DNA from: Nocardia kruczakiae NBRC 101016
GTDB taxonomy: Bacteria; Actinomycetota; Actinomycetes; Mycobacteriales; Mycobacteriaceae
Length of the DNA: 64,000 bases
NCBI RefSeq assembly: GCF_001612965.1
Contig: NZ_BDBL01000002.1
Location: 124,001 to 188,000 of the forward strand
Reading direction: 5' to 3'
In this document: in pieces, positions 53,412-62,296 of the stretch
How the letters are laid out: each line of letters starts with the position of its first letter
Numbering within the stretch: position 1 is the stretch's first letter
Made by a program: the position numbers and the translations under genes
Notes under the pieces: generated by a model
Database searches by the model: none
The model's input: only the letters and a program-made list of their open reading frames with translations
What the model was told of the DNA's origin: nothing

Positions 53412-54455
53412 CTACTTTCCGGACGCGTCCGAGGACTGCAGCAGCGAGTTGAACTTGTTCGTGTAGAACTTGCTCGGATCCAGCTTGTGATCGATGGCCC
53501 CGGTGTCCTCGAGCCAGCTCTGCCAACGGGTGAAGTCCTCGTCCGACACCTTGCCGTAGCGGGCCGGAACGCCCACGGACAGCCAGTATTTCAGCGTCGA
53601 AGTGTCCTCACCGGCGCGGTGGCGGGCGTTGATGATCTCGGTGAATTTCGCGATCACCTGCTCGCGCGGCGTGCTGCGCTCCCACTCGATCGCCTTCGCG
53701 ACGCCGGTGGTGAAGGCGCGGACCACGTCGGGGTTCTTCGCGATGAAGTCGTTGCGGAAGACGTAGGGTCCGCCGTTGATCGGACCGCCATATTCGTCGA
53801 GTTCGGTGAAGATCGGACGCACCCCGCCGTTGGCCACCGCACGCTGCTGGAACTGGCCGTTCAATGCCGCGGCGTCGATCTGTCCTTGCCGCAGCGCCTG
53901 TTCGATATTCGGCGGCGGCAGCGCCACCAATTGCACCGATTTGATCTGCTCGACGCTCAGTCCGGCCTTCTTCAACGCATCGTGGATATCGGCCTCGTTC
54001 TGGCCACCGAGCGTATTCACGCCGACCTTCTTGCCGACCAGATCGGCGGCCGAACGAATCGGGCTGTTGTCGAGCGTGTAATAGCCCTGGAAGGACTTTT
54101 CGTCCGACCCGTAGTAGTTGACCACCGCGGTGATGGGCGCCCCGGCGCCGGCCAGTTTGGCGACCGCACCGGCGAAGGCCCCGCCGAAGTCGACCTGCCC
54201 GGTCGCGGCGGTCTGGATTTCCTGCGGTCCGCTGATGGTGTTGCCGACGTAGTCGAGTTTGATCTTGCCGTCGAAGAATCCGAGGTTCTCCGCGAGCTCC
54301 GGAAGCGTGACCTGATCGGTCCAGCCCAGATACCGCAGCGAGGTCACCCCGTTCTCGGTGTGGGCGGATCCTCCGCTGCCGCAGGCGGTGAGCAGCACAG
54401 CGGCAGCCGTACCGGCTGCGAATACGGATAATGCGGTGCGGATACGTCCGGACAT
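53412..54455 (-). CDS. ABC transporter substrate-binding lipoprotein (NitT/TauT/SsuA type)
   Basis: A 347-residue lipoprotein with lipobox LLTACGS. It belongs to the NMT1/SsuA family: LRYLGWTDQ, GQVDFGGAFAG and VGKKVGVNTLG are conserved ligand-site regions. Substrates could be sulfonates, taurine or a pyrimidine precursor. No permease or ATPase gene is adjacent, so it is an orphan. It is divergent from the 2-oxoglutarate-type oxygenase at 54668. GAGAGG precedes the ATG. Confidence 0.87.
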   Translation of the reverse strand: MSGRIRTALSVFAAGTAAAVLLTACGSGGSAHTENGVTSLRYLGWTDQVTLPELAENLGFFDGKIKLDYVGNTISGPQEIQTAATGQVDFGGAFAGAVAKLAGAGAPITAVVNYYGSDEKSFQGYYTLDNSPIRSAADLVGKKVGVNTLGGQNEADIHDALKKAGLSVEQIKSVQLVALPPPNIEQALRQGQIDAAALNGQFQQRAVANGGVRPIFTELDEYGGPINGGPYVFRNDFIAKNPDVVRAFTTGVAKAIEWERSTPREQVIAKFTEIINARHRAGEDTSTLKYWLSVGVPARYGKVSDEDFTRWQSWLEDTGAIDHKLDPSKFYTNKFNSLLQSSDASGK

Positions 54456-54667
54456 CAGGTAATTCCTCTCGACACTGCGCACGACGGCACGGTGGTGCGC
54501 GTCGGCCCGGCCGAGCCTAGGTGGTGTGAATTGCGAAGCCGCCCCTTTGAATCACGACGATTCGGTTTGGAGCGATTTGCATTCCGGCCGAGTCGAACCC
54601 TTTCGACACCTGCGCGAATGCGGTAGATCTGGGGATTATCGACCGCGAACGAGGATAAGGATGTGCG

Positions 54668-55672
54668 ATGACCGACCGCGTACTCCCGGTACTCGATCTG
54701 ACGACCGCGGATGCCGATCCACAGCGGTTCCGCAGCGAATTACGCGCGACCACACACGAATTCGGATTCTTCTATCTGGTCGGTCACGGCGTCGCACCCG
54801 AGCGCGGTGCAGAACTGCTCGCCTTGGCCCGGCGGTTCTTCGCGCTGCCGGAGCCGGCCAAGCAGGAGATCAGTCAGTTGCGCAGCCCGCAGTTCCGCGG
54901 CTATTCGCGACTCGGCGGCGAACTGACCAACGGCCGGGTCGACTGGCGCGAGCAGATCGATATCGGGCCGGAGGCCGAGGCGATCGCCGGGGCGGAGGGG
55001 TACTGGCGACTGCAGGGCCCCAACCTCTGGCCGACCGCGCTCCCGGAACTCCGTCCCGCACTGCGTGTTTGGGACGCATCTCTCGCCCGGGTCGGGCGTG
55101 CCCTGCTGCGGCACTGGGCCGCGGCCCTGGGTGCGCCGGAGAACTTCTTCGATCCCGCCTTCGCCGACCGCCCGGCCACCCTGATCAAGGTGGTTCGCTA
55201 TCCCGGTAACCCGGACAATCCCCAGGGCGTCGGCGCGCACAAGGATTCCGGTGTGCTCACGCTGCTTCTGGTGGAACCGGATTCGCACGGTCTGCAGGTG
55301 GAACTGTCGTCCGGGGAGTGGGTGGACGCGCCGCCGCTACCGGGTGCCTTCATCGTGAATATCGGCGAATTGCTCGAGGTGGCCAGCGGCGGCTATCTAC
55401 GTGCCACCCGTCACCGCGTACTCGCCCCGGAACCGGGCACCGACCGTATCTCCGTCCCGTATTTCCTGAATCCGGCGCTGGACGCCCGCATACCGCTGCT
55501 GCCGCTGCCACCCGAATTGGCCGCGGCCGCACACGGAGTCACGGCCGACCCGGACAACCCGATTTTCGACACCTACGGCCGCAACGCCTGGAAATCACGC
55601 ATCCGGGCCCATCCGGACGTCGCCGAACTGCATCACGGCATCGCCCCGGGCGCACCCGCGGGAGCGTATTGA
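54668..55672 (+). CDS. Isopenicillin-N-synthase-like non-haem iron oxygenase
   Basis: A 334-residue 2OG-Fe(II)/IPNS-family enzyme. Iron ligands His191 and Asp193 (GAHKDSG) and His249 (RATRHRVL); Arg260 (RISVPYF) would bind 2-oxoglutarate. The N-terminal part FGFFYLVGHGV is typical. Substrate unknown. AGGATAAGG lies before the ATG. No beta-lactam cluster genes are near. It may work with the divergent substrate-binding protein and the downstream convergent methyltransferase, but this is inferred only from position. Confidence 0.88.
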   Translation: MTDRVLPVLDLTTADADPQRFRSELRATTHEFGFFYLVGHGVAPERGAELLALARRFFALPEPAKQEISQLRSPQFRGYSRLGGELTNGRVDWREQIDIGPEAEAIAGAEGYWRLQGPNLWPTALPELRPALRVWDASLARVGRALLRHWAAALGAPENFFDPAFADRPATLIKVVRYPGNPDNPQGVGAHKDSGVLTLLLVEPDSHGLQVELSSGEWVDAPPLPGAFIVNIGELLEVASGGYLRATRHRVLAPEPGTDRISVPYFLNPALDARIPLLPLPPELAAAAHGVTADPDNPIFDTYGRNAWKSRIRAHPDVAELHHGIAPGAPAGAY

Positions 55673-55673
55673 C

Positions 55674-56507
55674 TCAGGGCTTGCGACCGACTCCACCCAG
55701 GATGCACCGGCGCACGTCCGACAACGGTGTGAGTCGCGGGCCGTCCGGCCACCAGTCGTCGCACAGCACGAGCCCCGGTTCGATCATCTTCAGTCCGCCG
55801 AACAGGGCCTGAATCTGGTCGCGGGTGCGGAATCGCCCGCTGCCCATCGGGCTGTGGACGAACCTGTCCTCCATCTTGCGGGCCAGTTCGCTCGGACCGG
55901 AGTCCTCCGGATCGTAGAAATGCGCGATCGCCACGTACGAACCGGAGGGCAGCGCGTCGATATAGGTCTGCATCAGGGCCGGGGCGTCGTCATCGAGATA
56001 GTGCTGCAGGGTCCCGATCTGGAAGAGCGCCATCGGCCGGGAGAAGTCGAGGTCGTCGCGCACGGTCGGATCGGTGAGCACTTCGTGCGGGCGGAAGATG
56101 TCGCAGGCGACGATGCTGGTCTGCGAATTCGCCTCGAGCAGCGCCCGTGCGTACGCCAGCACCATCGGATCGTTGTCGACGTAGACCACCCGGGCCTCGG
56201 GCCGGATCCGCTGCACCACCTGATGGGTGTTCTCCGCCGTCGGCAGCCCCGAACCCAGGTCGAGATACTGGTCGATCCCGGCCTGCGCGGCCAGGAAGCG
56301 GCACGCTCTGATCAGGAAGTCCCGGTTCGCCCAGGCCAGATCGTTCACCTGCGGGGCCACGGCACGCACCTGCGCGAGCACTTCACGATCGACTTCGAAG
56401 TTGTCCTTGCCGTGCAGGGCGGCATCGTAGACGCGCGCGATACTGGCACGAGCGGTATCCACCCCGACCGGCACCACACTCGGGTACGCGGCAGAAGACT
56501 GCGACAT
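55674..56507 (-). CDS. SAM-dependent methyltransferase, DUF574 type
   Basis: A 277-residue SAM methyltransferase of the DUF574/Methyltransf_19 family, abundant in Actinobacteria. YLDLGSGLPT is motif I, followed by VVYVDNDPMV, and an IGTLQHYLDD helix. The ATG has GGGGAG upstream; a longer frame passes through a 14-bp direct repeat. Substrate unknown. The stop is one base past the oxygenase stop (convergent). Confidence 0.88.
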   Translation of the reverse strand: MSQSSAAYPSVVPVGVDTARASIARVYDAALHGKDNFEVDREVLAQVRAVAPQVNDLAWANRDFLIRACRFLAAQAGIDQYLDLGSGLPTAENTHQVVQRIRPEARVVYVDNDPMVLAYARALLEANSQTSIVACDIFRPHEVLTDPTVRDDLDFSRPMALFQIGTLQHYLDDDAPALMQTYIDALPSGSYVAIAHFYDPEDSGPSELARKMEDRFVHSPMGSGRFRTRDQIQALFGGLKMIEPGLVLCDDWWPDGPRLTPLSDVRRCILGGVGRKP

Positions 56508-56519
56508 GAAGGCTCCCCT

Positions 56520-56547
56520 GGCATTGCTGAAACGGCATTGCTGAAAC
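56520..56547. repeat. 14-bp tandem duplication in the methyltransferase leader
   Basis: GGCATTGCTGAAAC occurs twice in a row (56520-56533, 56534-56547), directly upstream of the methyltransferase ribosome site. Confidence 0.85.
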
Positions 56548-56717
56548 GCTGACCCTGTGGAACTGGTACCCGGCACACAGCCGTCGCACTACAGACTCTG
56601 TTACGCCGAGTCTCCCCTATTTCCTGGGCTTACGGGCGCATACCCGACATTTCATCGCTCGGAAATCCTCTCGCCCCGTCGTCGCGACCTGCGATGACCG
56701 TGGCCGGCCGGACGCCG

Positions 56718-56822
56718 TTCGTTGGTATAGTCCGCAGAGTTCTCGCGATGGGAACGGGAAACCGGTGCCAATCCGGTGCGGTCGCGCCACTGTGTTCAGC
56801 CGATGCTGTCAGCCAGACCCCT
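56718..56822 (+). promoter_or_regulatory. Cobalamin (adenosylcobalamin) riboswitch
   Basis: Contains the B12-box architecture: GGGAACGGGAAACCGGTG, CCAATCCGGTGCGGTC and GCCACTGTG, ending in AGCCAGACC. It lies upstream of the nickel/cobalt permease gene and should shut it when cobalamin is abundant. A short hairpin before the start (GGGGACGCGGGTTCCCC at about 56843-56859) may form the expression platform. Confidence 0.95.
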
Positions 56823-56874
56823 TTCGTCGCTGCGCACGGACGGGGACGCGGGTTCCCCAGAAGGGTTGGGGCCC

Positions 56875-57981
56875 ATGTCCTCTCGTCGCCGTCTACTTCG
56901 CGATGTCCTGCGGGACTGGTCCCGGCGCGACTGGCTGGAGGCCGGGGTGCTGCTCGGCGTGGTCGCGCTGATGCATCTGATCGGATTCGGCCTGTTGTTC
57001 GGCGCGATCGCTCCGCACGGTTATCGCATCGGCACCGAGGTCTTCGGTATCGGGCTGGGCATCACCGCCTACACCTTCGGGCTGCGTCACGCCTTCGACG
57101 CCGACCACATCGCCGCCATCGACAACACCACGCGCAAACTGATGAGCGACGGCAAACGCCCCAAGTCGGTCGGATTCTGGTTCGCGATGGGGCATTCCAC
57201 GATCGTGTTCGTCCTCGCCGCGCTGGTGGTGGCCGGTGCGCACGTGGTGGGCACACTGGTCGACGAGGACTCCTCGACCCGCAAGACCCTCGGCACCATC
57301 TCCACCGTCGCCTCCGGCTCGTTCCTGTATCTGATCGGTTTGCTCAATGTGGTTGCGCTGATAGGTATCTGGCGGGTGTTCCGCCGGCTGCGCGACAGCG
57401 GGCAATATGATCGCGCGGAGCTGGAGGCGGCGCTCGATTCGCGCGGATTCCTGGCACGCCTGTTGGCGCCGGTGATGCGGATGGTGGGGCGGCCGGTGCA
57501 CGTCTATCCGGTCGGTGTGCTGTTCGGCCTGGGTTTCGACACCGCGACCGAGGTGGCGCTGCTCGCACTGGCCGGATCCGGCGCGGCGGCGGGACTGCCC
57601 TGGTACGCGATCGTGGTGCTGCCGCTGCTGTTCGCGGCCGGGATGAGCGTGATGGACACGGTCGACGGTCTGTTCATGAACGTCGCCTACGACTGGGCGT
57701 TCTCCGATCCGGTGCGCAAGATCTTCTACAACCTGGCCATCACCGGCCTGTCGATCGCGGTGGCCCTGTTCATCGGCTCGATCGAGCTGATCAAGGTACT
57801 GCACGACGACACCGGATTCGGCGGTCCGGTGGCGGAGTGGATCGCCGGTATCGACCTCAACAACGCGGGATTCGCGATCGTCGGATTGTTCGTCCTCGCC
57901 TGGGTTGTCGCGGTCGCCTACTGGCGGCTGGCGAAGGTGGACGAGCGCTGGGCGCCCACGCCGACCGAAGAATCGGCCTGA
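56875..57981 (+). CDS. Nickel/cobalt permease (HoxN/NixA-type NiCoT)
   Basis: A 368-residue NiCoT transporter with about eight membrane helices. Signature RHAFDADHIAAIDNTTRK (71-88) with His72 and Asp75/77 for metal binding, then GFDTATEV. The cobalamin riboswitch upstream implies the physiological ion is cobalt. It would feed B12 synthesis. The ATG is at 56875; a longer frame through the riboswitch is not coding. Confidence 0.93.
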   Translation: MSSRRRLLRDVLRDWSRRDWLEAGVLLGVVALMHLIGFGLLFGAIAPHGYRIGTEVFGIGLGITAYTFGLRHAFDADHIAAIDNTTRKLMSDGKRPKSVGFWFAMGHSTIVFVLAALVVAGAHVVGTLVDEDSSTRKTLGTISTVASGSFLYLIGLLNVVALIGIWRVFRRLRDSGQYDRAELEAALDSRGFLARLLAPVMRMVGRPVHVYPVGVLFGLGFDTATEVALLALAGSGAAAGLPWYAIVVLPLLFAAGMSVMDTVDGLFMNVAYDWAFSDPVRKIFYNLAITGLSIAVALFIGSIELIKVLHDDTGFGGPVAEWIAGIDLNNAGFAIVGLFVLAWVVAVAYWRLAKVDERWAPTPTEESA

Positions 57982-58112
57982 CGGCGAACCGCAGCTCGTC
58001 GAGCCACACCAACCGGCGGCCGACCGAAATTCTTGCGACGGCGATCACACCTGTGCCATAGTTCGCTGCACATGTGAGACGGAGCAGTCTCGCATTAGCG
58101 AAGGAGCCGAGT

Positions 58113-59513
58113 GTGACCGAACCCTGGACGCGCCGCATCCGCCGGACGACCCGCGTACTCGCCGCGGCGGCGGCGCTGACCGTCTCGGCGGCGCTGGTGG
58201 CCCATCCGCCCAGCGCCACCGCCGAACCCGCGCCGGTCGCACCCGCGGCCCCGATACCTCTTCCGCCCGAGCTGGATCCGGGCTTCTACCACCCCGCAGC
58301 GGAGATCGTCGCGGCGAAACAGCCCGGCGAGATCATCACCGCGCGGCAGGTGCGGGTGGCCAATCTCGGGCTGATCCCGGTCAACGTCGACGCATGGCAG
58401 ATCTCCTATCGATCGAACGACAGCCGCGACCAACCGATTCCGGCGGTGGCGACAGTTCTGAAACCACGTGGTTCGGCGCCGGACAAACTGGTCTCCATGC
58501 AGATCGCCGAGGACTCCCTGGCCGGCTATTGCGCACCGTCCTACGCGATCCAGCACTTCTCGGCCGGTCCGTTCCTGGGCCAGATCGTCGCCCCGGCCGA
58601 ATTCGTCATCGCCCAAGGGGCGTTGCAGCAGGGCTGGGCGGTGGTGATCCCCGATCACGAGGGACCGAACAACGCCTACGCGGCGGGTCCGCTGGCCGGC
58701 CGGATCACCCTCGACGGTATTCGCGCGGCCCGCGACTTCGAGCCGATGCGGTTGAGCCCGCAGACCAGGATCGGCCTCTACGGCTACTCCGGCGGCGCGA
58801 TCGCGACCGGCCACGCCGCCGAACTGAAAGGCAGCTACGCCCCGGATCTGAATATCGTCGGCGCGGCCGAGGGCGGTGTGCCCGCAGATCTCGGCACGAC
58901 GCTGAACGTGGCCAACGGGCAGGCGACCTCAGGCCTGGTGCTGGCCGCGGTGATGGGCCTGACGCGCGAGTTTCCGGAGTTCGCCCGCTTCGTCGACGAG
59001 CATATGGACCCGCTGGGCAAGGGCCTGACCACGCTGCAGAGCGGATTGTGCGTGCAATATGTCAGCGCGTTGCTGCCGTTCCTGAATCTGAAAGGGATGC
59101 TGCGGGTTCCGGGCGATCCGATGCAGCAGCCCGCGGTGGCCGCCGTGCTCGACGAGACTCGGATGGGCAAATCGGTGCCGGATATGCCGATGTACATCTG
59201 GCAGGGCAATCCGGACGAGATCATCCCGGTCGGCCAGGTGAACACCCTCGTCGACACCTACTGCCGAAACCCTTCCGCCACAGTGCAATACACCCGGGAA
59301 CACTTCGCCGAGCACGTGGCCACCGAGATTTCCGGCGGCGGTGCCGCGATGCTGTGGTTGCGCGACCGTCTCGACGGCGTGCCGGTCGCGCCGGGGTGCC
59401 ACACCGCCGATGCCGGATGGTTGTTGCTGGACCCCAACGGTTTCCAGATGCTGGCCTCGACCTTCGGCGAGACCTTCGCGTCGTTGTTCGGCAAGCCGAT
59501 CGGCGTGAAGTAG
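58113..59513 (+). CDS. Secreted lipase (LipA-like, alpha/beta hydrolase)
   Basis: A 466-residue secretory lipase of the family related to Candida LIP and mycobacterial lipases. Signal peptide with core at about 15-30 and likely cleavage near ATA-EP. The nucleophile is Ser226 in GYSGG; a C-terminal NPDEIIP gives Asp and EHFAEH the His. It would hydrolyse acylglycerols or esters outside the membrane. AAGGAG precedes the GTG start. It is convergent with the aldehyde dehydrogenase gene through a terminator. Confidence 0.88.
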   Translation: MTEPWTRRIRRTTRVLAAAAALTVSAALVAHPPSATAEPAPVAPAAPIPLPPELDPGFYHPAAEIVAAKQPGEIITARQVRVANLGLIPVNVDAWQISYRSNDSRDQPIPAVATVLKPRGSAPDKLVSMQIAEDSLAGYCAPSYAIQHFSAGPFLGQIVAPAEFVIAQGALQQGWAVVIPDHEGPNNAYAAGPLAGRITLDGIRAARDFEPMRLSPQTRIGLYGYSGGAIATGHAAELKGSYAPDLNIVGAAEGGVPADLGTTLNVANGQATSGLVLAAVMGLTREFPEFARFVDEHMDPLGKGLTTLQSGLCVQYVSALLPFLNLKGMLRVPGDPMQQPAVAAVLDETRMGKSVPDMPMYIWQGNPDEIIPVGQVNTLVDTYCRNPSATVQYTREHFAEHVATEISGGGAAMLWLRDRLDGVPVAPGCHTADAGWLLLDPNGFQMLASTFGETFASLFGKPIGVK

Positions 59514-59566
59514 ACCGGAGCGCCCGATCGGCGCGAGACGCCCGGCACAACGAGGTGCGGGGAGGA

Positions 59567-59604
59567 GAAGGGCCCGTTCGACGTGGGAGGCGAACGGGCC
59601 CTTC
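59567..59604. terminator. Bidirectional terminator, lipase and aldehyde dehydrogenase
   Basis: 14-bp arms GAAGGGCCCGTTCG and complement with a 10-base loop between convergent genes. Confidence 0.75.
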
Positions 59605-59621
59605 GAGTACCGGTGCGCCGG

Positions 59622-61223
59622 TCAGCGAATGCGCAGCCGCCGGCTCAGACGCAGTGTCAGCAGGGTGCTCTTGAGCTGCTTCTCGAACGGCATGCCCGCC
59701 CGCGCCGAGAGCACCTGCTTCTTCTGCACGCCGACATTGACCGTATCGGTGTACTTGAGCAGCCCCGCGTCGCCGTGCCGAGTGCCGACGCCGGACTGCT
59801 TCACGCCACCCGAGGGCGTCATCTTCGCCGAATAGGTCGCGACGAACCCGTCGTTGACATTGACATTGCCCGCCTCGAGCCGGTCGGCGAGCTTCTCGGC
59901 GCGAGCGAGATCCGTACTCCAGATGCTGGCGTTGAGGCCGTAGGTGGTGGCATTGGCCTGCCGGACGGCCTCGTTCTCGTCGGTGTAGCGGTAGACGGTG
60001 ACGACCGGGCCGAAGGTTTCGACGGTCGCGTGCTCCATCTCGGGGGTCACACCGGTCAGCACGGTCGGCTCGTAGAACGCGGGGCCGATATCCGGGCGGG
60101 CCTTGCCGCCGGTCAGCACGGTCGCACCCTTGGCGACGGCGTCGTCGACGTGGGAGGCCACCCGCCGCATGTGATCGACCGAGACCAGCGAGCCGAATTC
60201 CGGATCGGCGGTGTACGACGCACCCGCCTTCGACCCCAATTCCTCTGCCGCCGCGACGAATCGGCGCACGAACTCGTCGTGGACGCGATCGTGCACGTAG
60301 ATGCGCTCGATATGCATACACGCCTGGCCGGAGTTGCCGTACACCGCGAAGATCGCACCCGGGATGACCTCGTCGAGGTTGGCGTCCTCCAGCACGATCA
60401 TCGGATTCTTGCCGCCGAGTTCGAGGCTGCAGCTGATCAGGTTGCGGCCCGCGCGCTCGCCGATGGTGCGGCCGGTGGCGGTGGAGCCGGTGAACATCAC
60501 GAAATCGCTGTGGTCGATCAGGGTGGGGCCGACGTCGGGTCCGGTACCGCAGACGACCTGGATCAGATCGCGCGGCAGCCCCGCCTTGCGCAGAAGTTCG
60601 ACGCCGTAGAGCGTGCACAGCGCGGTCTTGTTGTCCGGCTTGATCACCACGCCGTTGCCGGCGATGAGGGCCGGGATCGAATCGGAGATCGAGATCGCGA
60701 AGGGGAAGTTCCAGGGCGCGATCACCGCGACGACGCCCTTGGGCCGATGCTGTTCGGTGGAGGTGGAGATGATGGGCATCGCGCCGCCGCGCCGGATCGG
60801 CTTCAGGATCCGCTCGGCGTGTTTGAGGTAGTGGCTGATCACCATCACCGGATCGCACGATTCCTCGATGGCCATCCGGCGGGTCTTGCCGCAACCGATC
60901 TGAATCAGGTCCGCGATGGTGTCGAGTTCGGAGAGAATCAGCTCATGGGCCTTCTCGAAGACCTGCAACCGGCGCTTGACCGGCCAGTTCGCCCATTCCC
61001 GCTGCGCCGCGCGCGCCTTGTCGGCCGCCGCGGCGACGTCCTCGGGCGAGGACTGCGGCAGCTCACCGACGACCGCGCCGGTGTAGACCTCGATCATGTC
61101 GTAGGGTTCGCGCTTCTCCCCCGCGATGCCCGCGGTGATCAGCCCGGTGAGGCGGTCGATCAGCGTCTTCGTGATCCGCGGCGGCAGCGTGCTCGCGGCG
61201 CCGCTGTGCGTGGTTGTCTCCAT
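59622..61223 (-). CDS. Aldehyde dehydrogenase, succinic-semialdehyde dehydrogenase (GabD2) type
   Basis: A 533-residue ALDH. Catalytic Cys302 in GNSGQACMHIERI and general base Glu268 in LELGGKNP; NAD(P) motif FTGST (244-248). The whole sequence resembles GabD2, M. tuberculosis Rv1731. An operator-like site (61275) stands between it and echA19, so here it may act on an aldehyde from sterol breakdown. The ATG has GGAG upstream (TTATGGAGATCG). Confidence 0.9.
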   Translation of the reverse strand: METTTHSGAASTLPPRITKTLIDRLTGLITAGIAGEKREPYDMIEVYTGAVVGELPQSSPEDVAAAADKARAAQREWANWPVKRRLQVFEKAHELILSELDTIADLIQIGCGKTRRMAIEESCDPVMVISHYLKHAERILKPIRRGGAMPIISTSTEQHRPKGVVAVIAPWNFPFAISISDSIPALIAGNGVVIKPDNKTALCTLYGVELLRKAGLPRDLIQVVCGTGPDVGPTLIDHSDFVMFTGSTATGRTIGERAGRNLISCSLELGGKNPMIVLEDANLDEVIPGAIFAVYGNSGQACMHIERIYVHDRVHDEFVRRFVAAAEELGSKAGASYTADPEFGSLVSVDHMRRVASHVDDAVAKGATVLTGGKARPDIGPAFYEPTVLTGVTPEMEHATVETFGPVVTVYRYTDENEAVRQANATTYGLNASIWSTDLARAEKLADRLEAGNVNVNDGFVATYSAKMTPSGGVKQSGVGTRHGDAGLLKYTDTVNVGVQKKQVLSARAGMPFEKQLKSTLLTLRLSRRLRIR

Positions 61224-61274
61224 CAGCGATCTCCATAACTTGCCGCCCGTAACGGCGGTCACCATGATCCAAAC

Positions 61275-61288
61275 TAGAACACGTTATT
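61275..61288. promoter_or_regulatory. KstR-like operator between ALDH and echA19
   Basis: TAGAACACGTTATT matches the KstR consensus TnnAACnnGTTnnA except for its last base. An overlapping AGAACA-N6-TGTTCT repeat extends to 61294. It could control both divergent genes. Confidence 0.55.
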
Positions 61289-61359
61289 GTTCTGTACAAC
61301 GTTGCGGGGTAACTTCGTCCGCAAAACGCGAGTAATACCATGAGGAAAGTGGGTCGGCG

Positions 61360-62181
61360 ATGACGACGGCAGCAACTGAAACAGGTAGCAACACAGAACC
61401 CCATGCGCTGCTGGAGCGACGCGGCGCCACCCTGATCGTCACCATGAACCGCCCGGCCGTCCGCAATGCGCTGTCGGCCGAGATGCTCGACCTGATGGTG
61501 CAGGCCTGGGACACCGTCGACAACGACCCGGAGATCCGCTCCTGCATCCTCACCGGCGCCGGTGGCGCGTTCTGCGCGGGCGCCGACCTCAAGGCGATGA
61601 CCAAACAGGATCCGGCCAAGAACATGAGCGCGGACGGCGCGTTCGACCCGACCAACATCCCGGGTCTGCTCAAGGGCCGCCGCCTGACCAAGCCGCTGAT
61701 CGCCGCCGTCGAGGGCGCCGCCATCGCCGGCGGAACCGAGATTCTGCAGGGCACCGATATCCGGGTCGCCGGCGAGAGCGCGAAATTCGGTGTGTCCGAG
61801 GCACGCTGGAGCCTGTTCCCCATGGGCGGCTCGGCGGTGCGACTGCCCCGGCAGATCCCCTACACCGTCGCCGCCGACATTCTGCTCACCGGCCGTCACA
61901 TCACCGCCGCGGAGGCCAAGGAGTACGGCCTGATCGGACATGTGGTGCCGGACGGGACCGCGCTGGACAAGGCGCTCGAACTCGCCGAGAAGATCAACGC
62001 CAACGGCCCGCTGGCGGTGCAGGCGATTCTGAAGACCATGCGCGACACCGAGGGCATGCACGAGAACGAGGCCTTCAAGATCGACGCGCAGCTCGGCCTC
62101 ACCGTCTTCCGCAGTGACGACGCCAAGGAAGGTCCGCGGGCCTTCGCCGAGCGCCGCAAGCCGGAGTTCAAGGGCCGCTGA
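61360..62181 (+). CDS. echA19: Enoyl-CoA hydratase EchA19
   Basis: A 273-residue crotonase. Oxyanion-hole segments GAFCAGADL (69-77) and [12 protein letters not shown]. It closely follows M. tuberculosis EchA19 (Rv3516), which hydrates a steroid side-chain enoyl-CoA in cholesterol breakdown and belongs to the KstR regulon. AGGAAAG upstream of the ATG. A KstR-like site lies 72 bases upstream. Confidence 0.92.
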   Translation: MTTAATETGSNTEPHALLERRGATLIVTMNRPAVRNALSAEMLDLMVQAWDTVDNDPEIRSCILTGAGGAFCAGADLKAMTKQDPAKNMSADGAFDPTNIPGLLKGRRLTKPLIAAVEGAAIAGGTEILQGTDIRVAGESAKFGVSEARWSLFPMGGSAVRLPRQIPYTVAADILLTGRHITAAEAKEYGLIGHVVPDGTALDKALELAEKINANGPLAVQAILKTMRDTEGMHENEAFKIDAQLGLTVFRSDDAKEGPRAFAERRKPEFKGR

Positions 62182-62214
62182 CACCGCATCCGGTTGTCCA
62201 CCGGGCGGGAAGAG

Positions 62215-62292
62215 GCTGAACACATCGTGCGAACCTCGACAAGATTGCGAGAAAACTCGATTTCGCGCCGAGGTTTGCACGATCAGTTCAGC
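62215..62292. terminator. Long imperfect hairpin between echA19 and the SDR gene
   Basis: 24-bp arms (62215-62238, 62269-62292) pair with three mismatches around a 30-base loop. The genes are convergent, so it probably stops transcription from both sides. Confidence 0.6.
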
Positions 62293-62296
62293 ACCA

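Noticed and set aside
54668-56507. Beta-lactam biosynthesis cluster suggested by an IPNS-like oxygenase
   Set aside because: No NRPS, acyltransferase or related genes; the IPNS family is broad and common in Actinobacteria.
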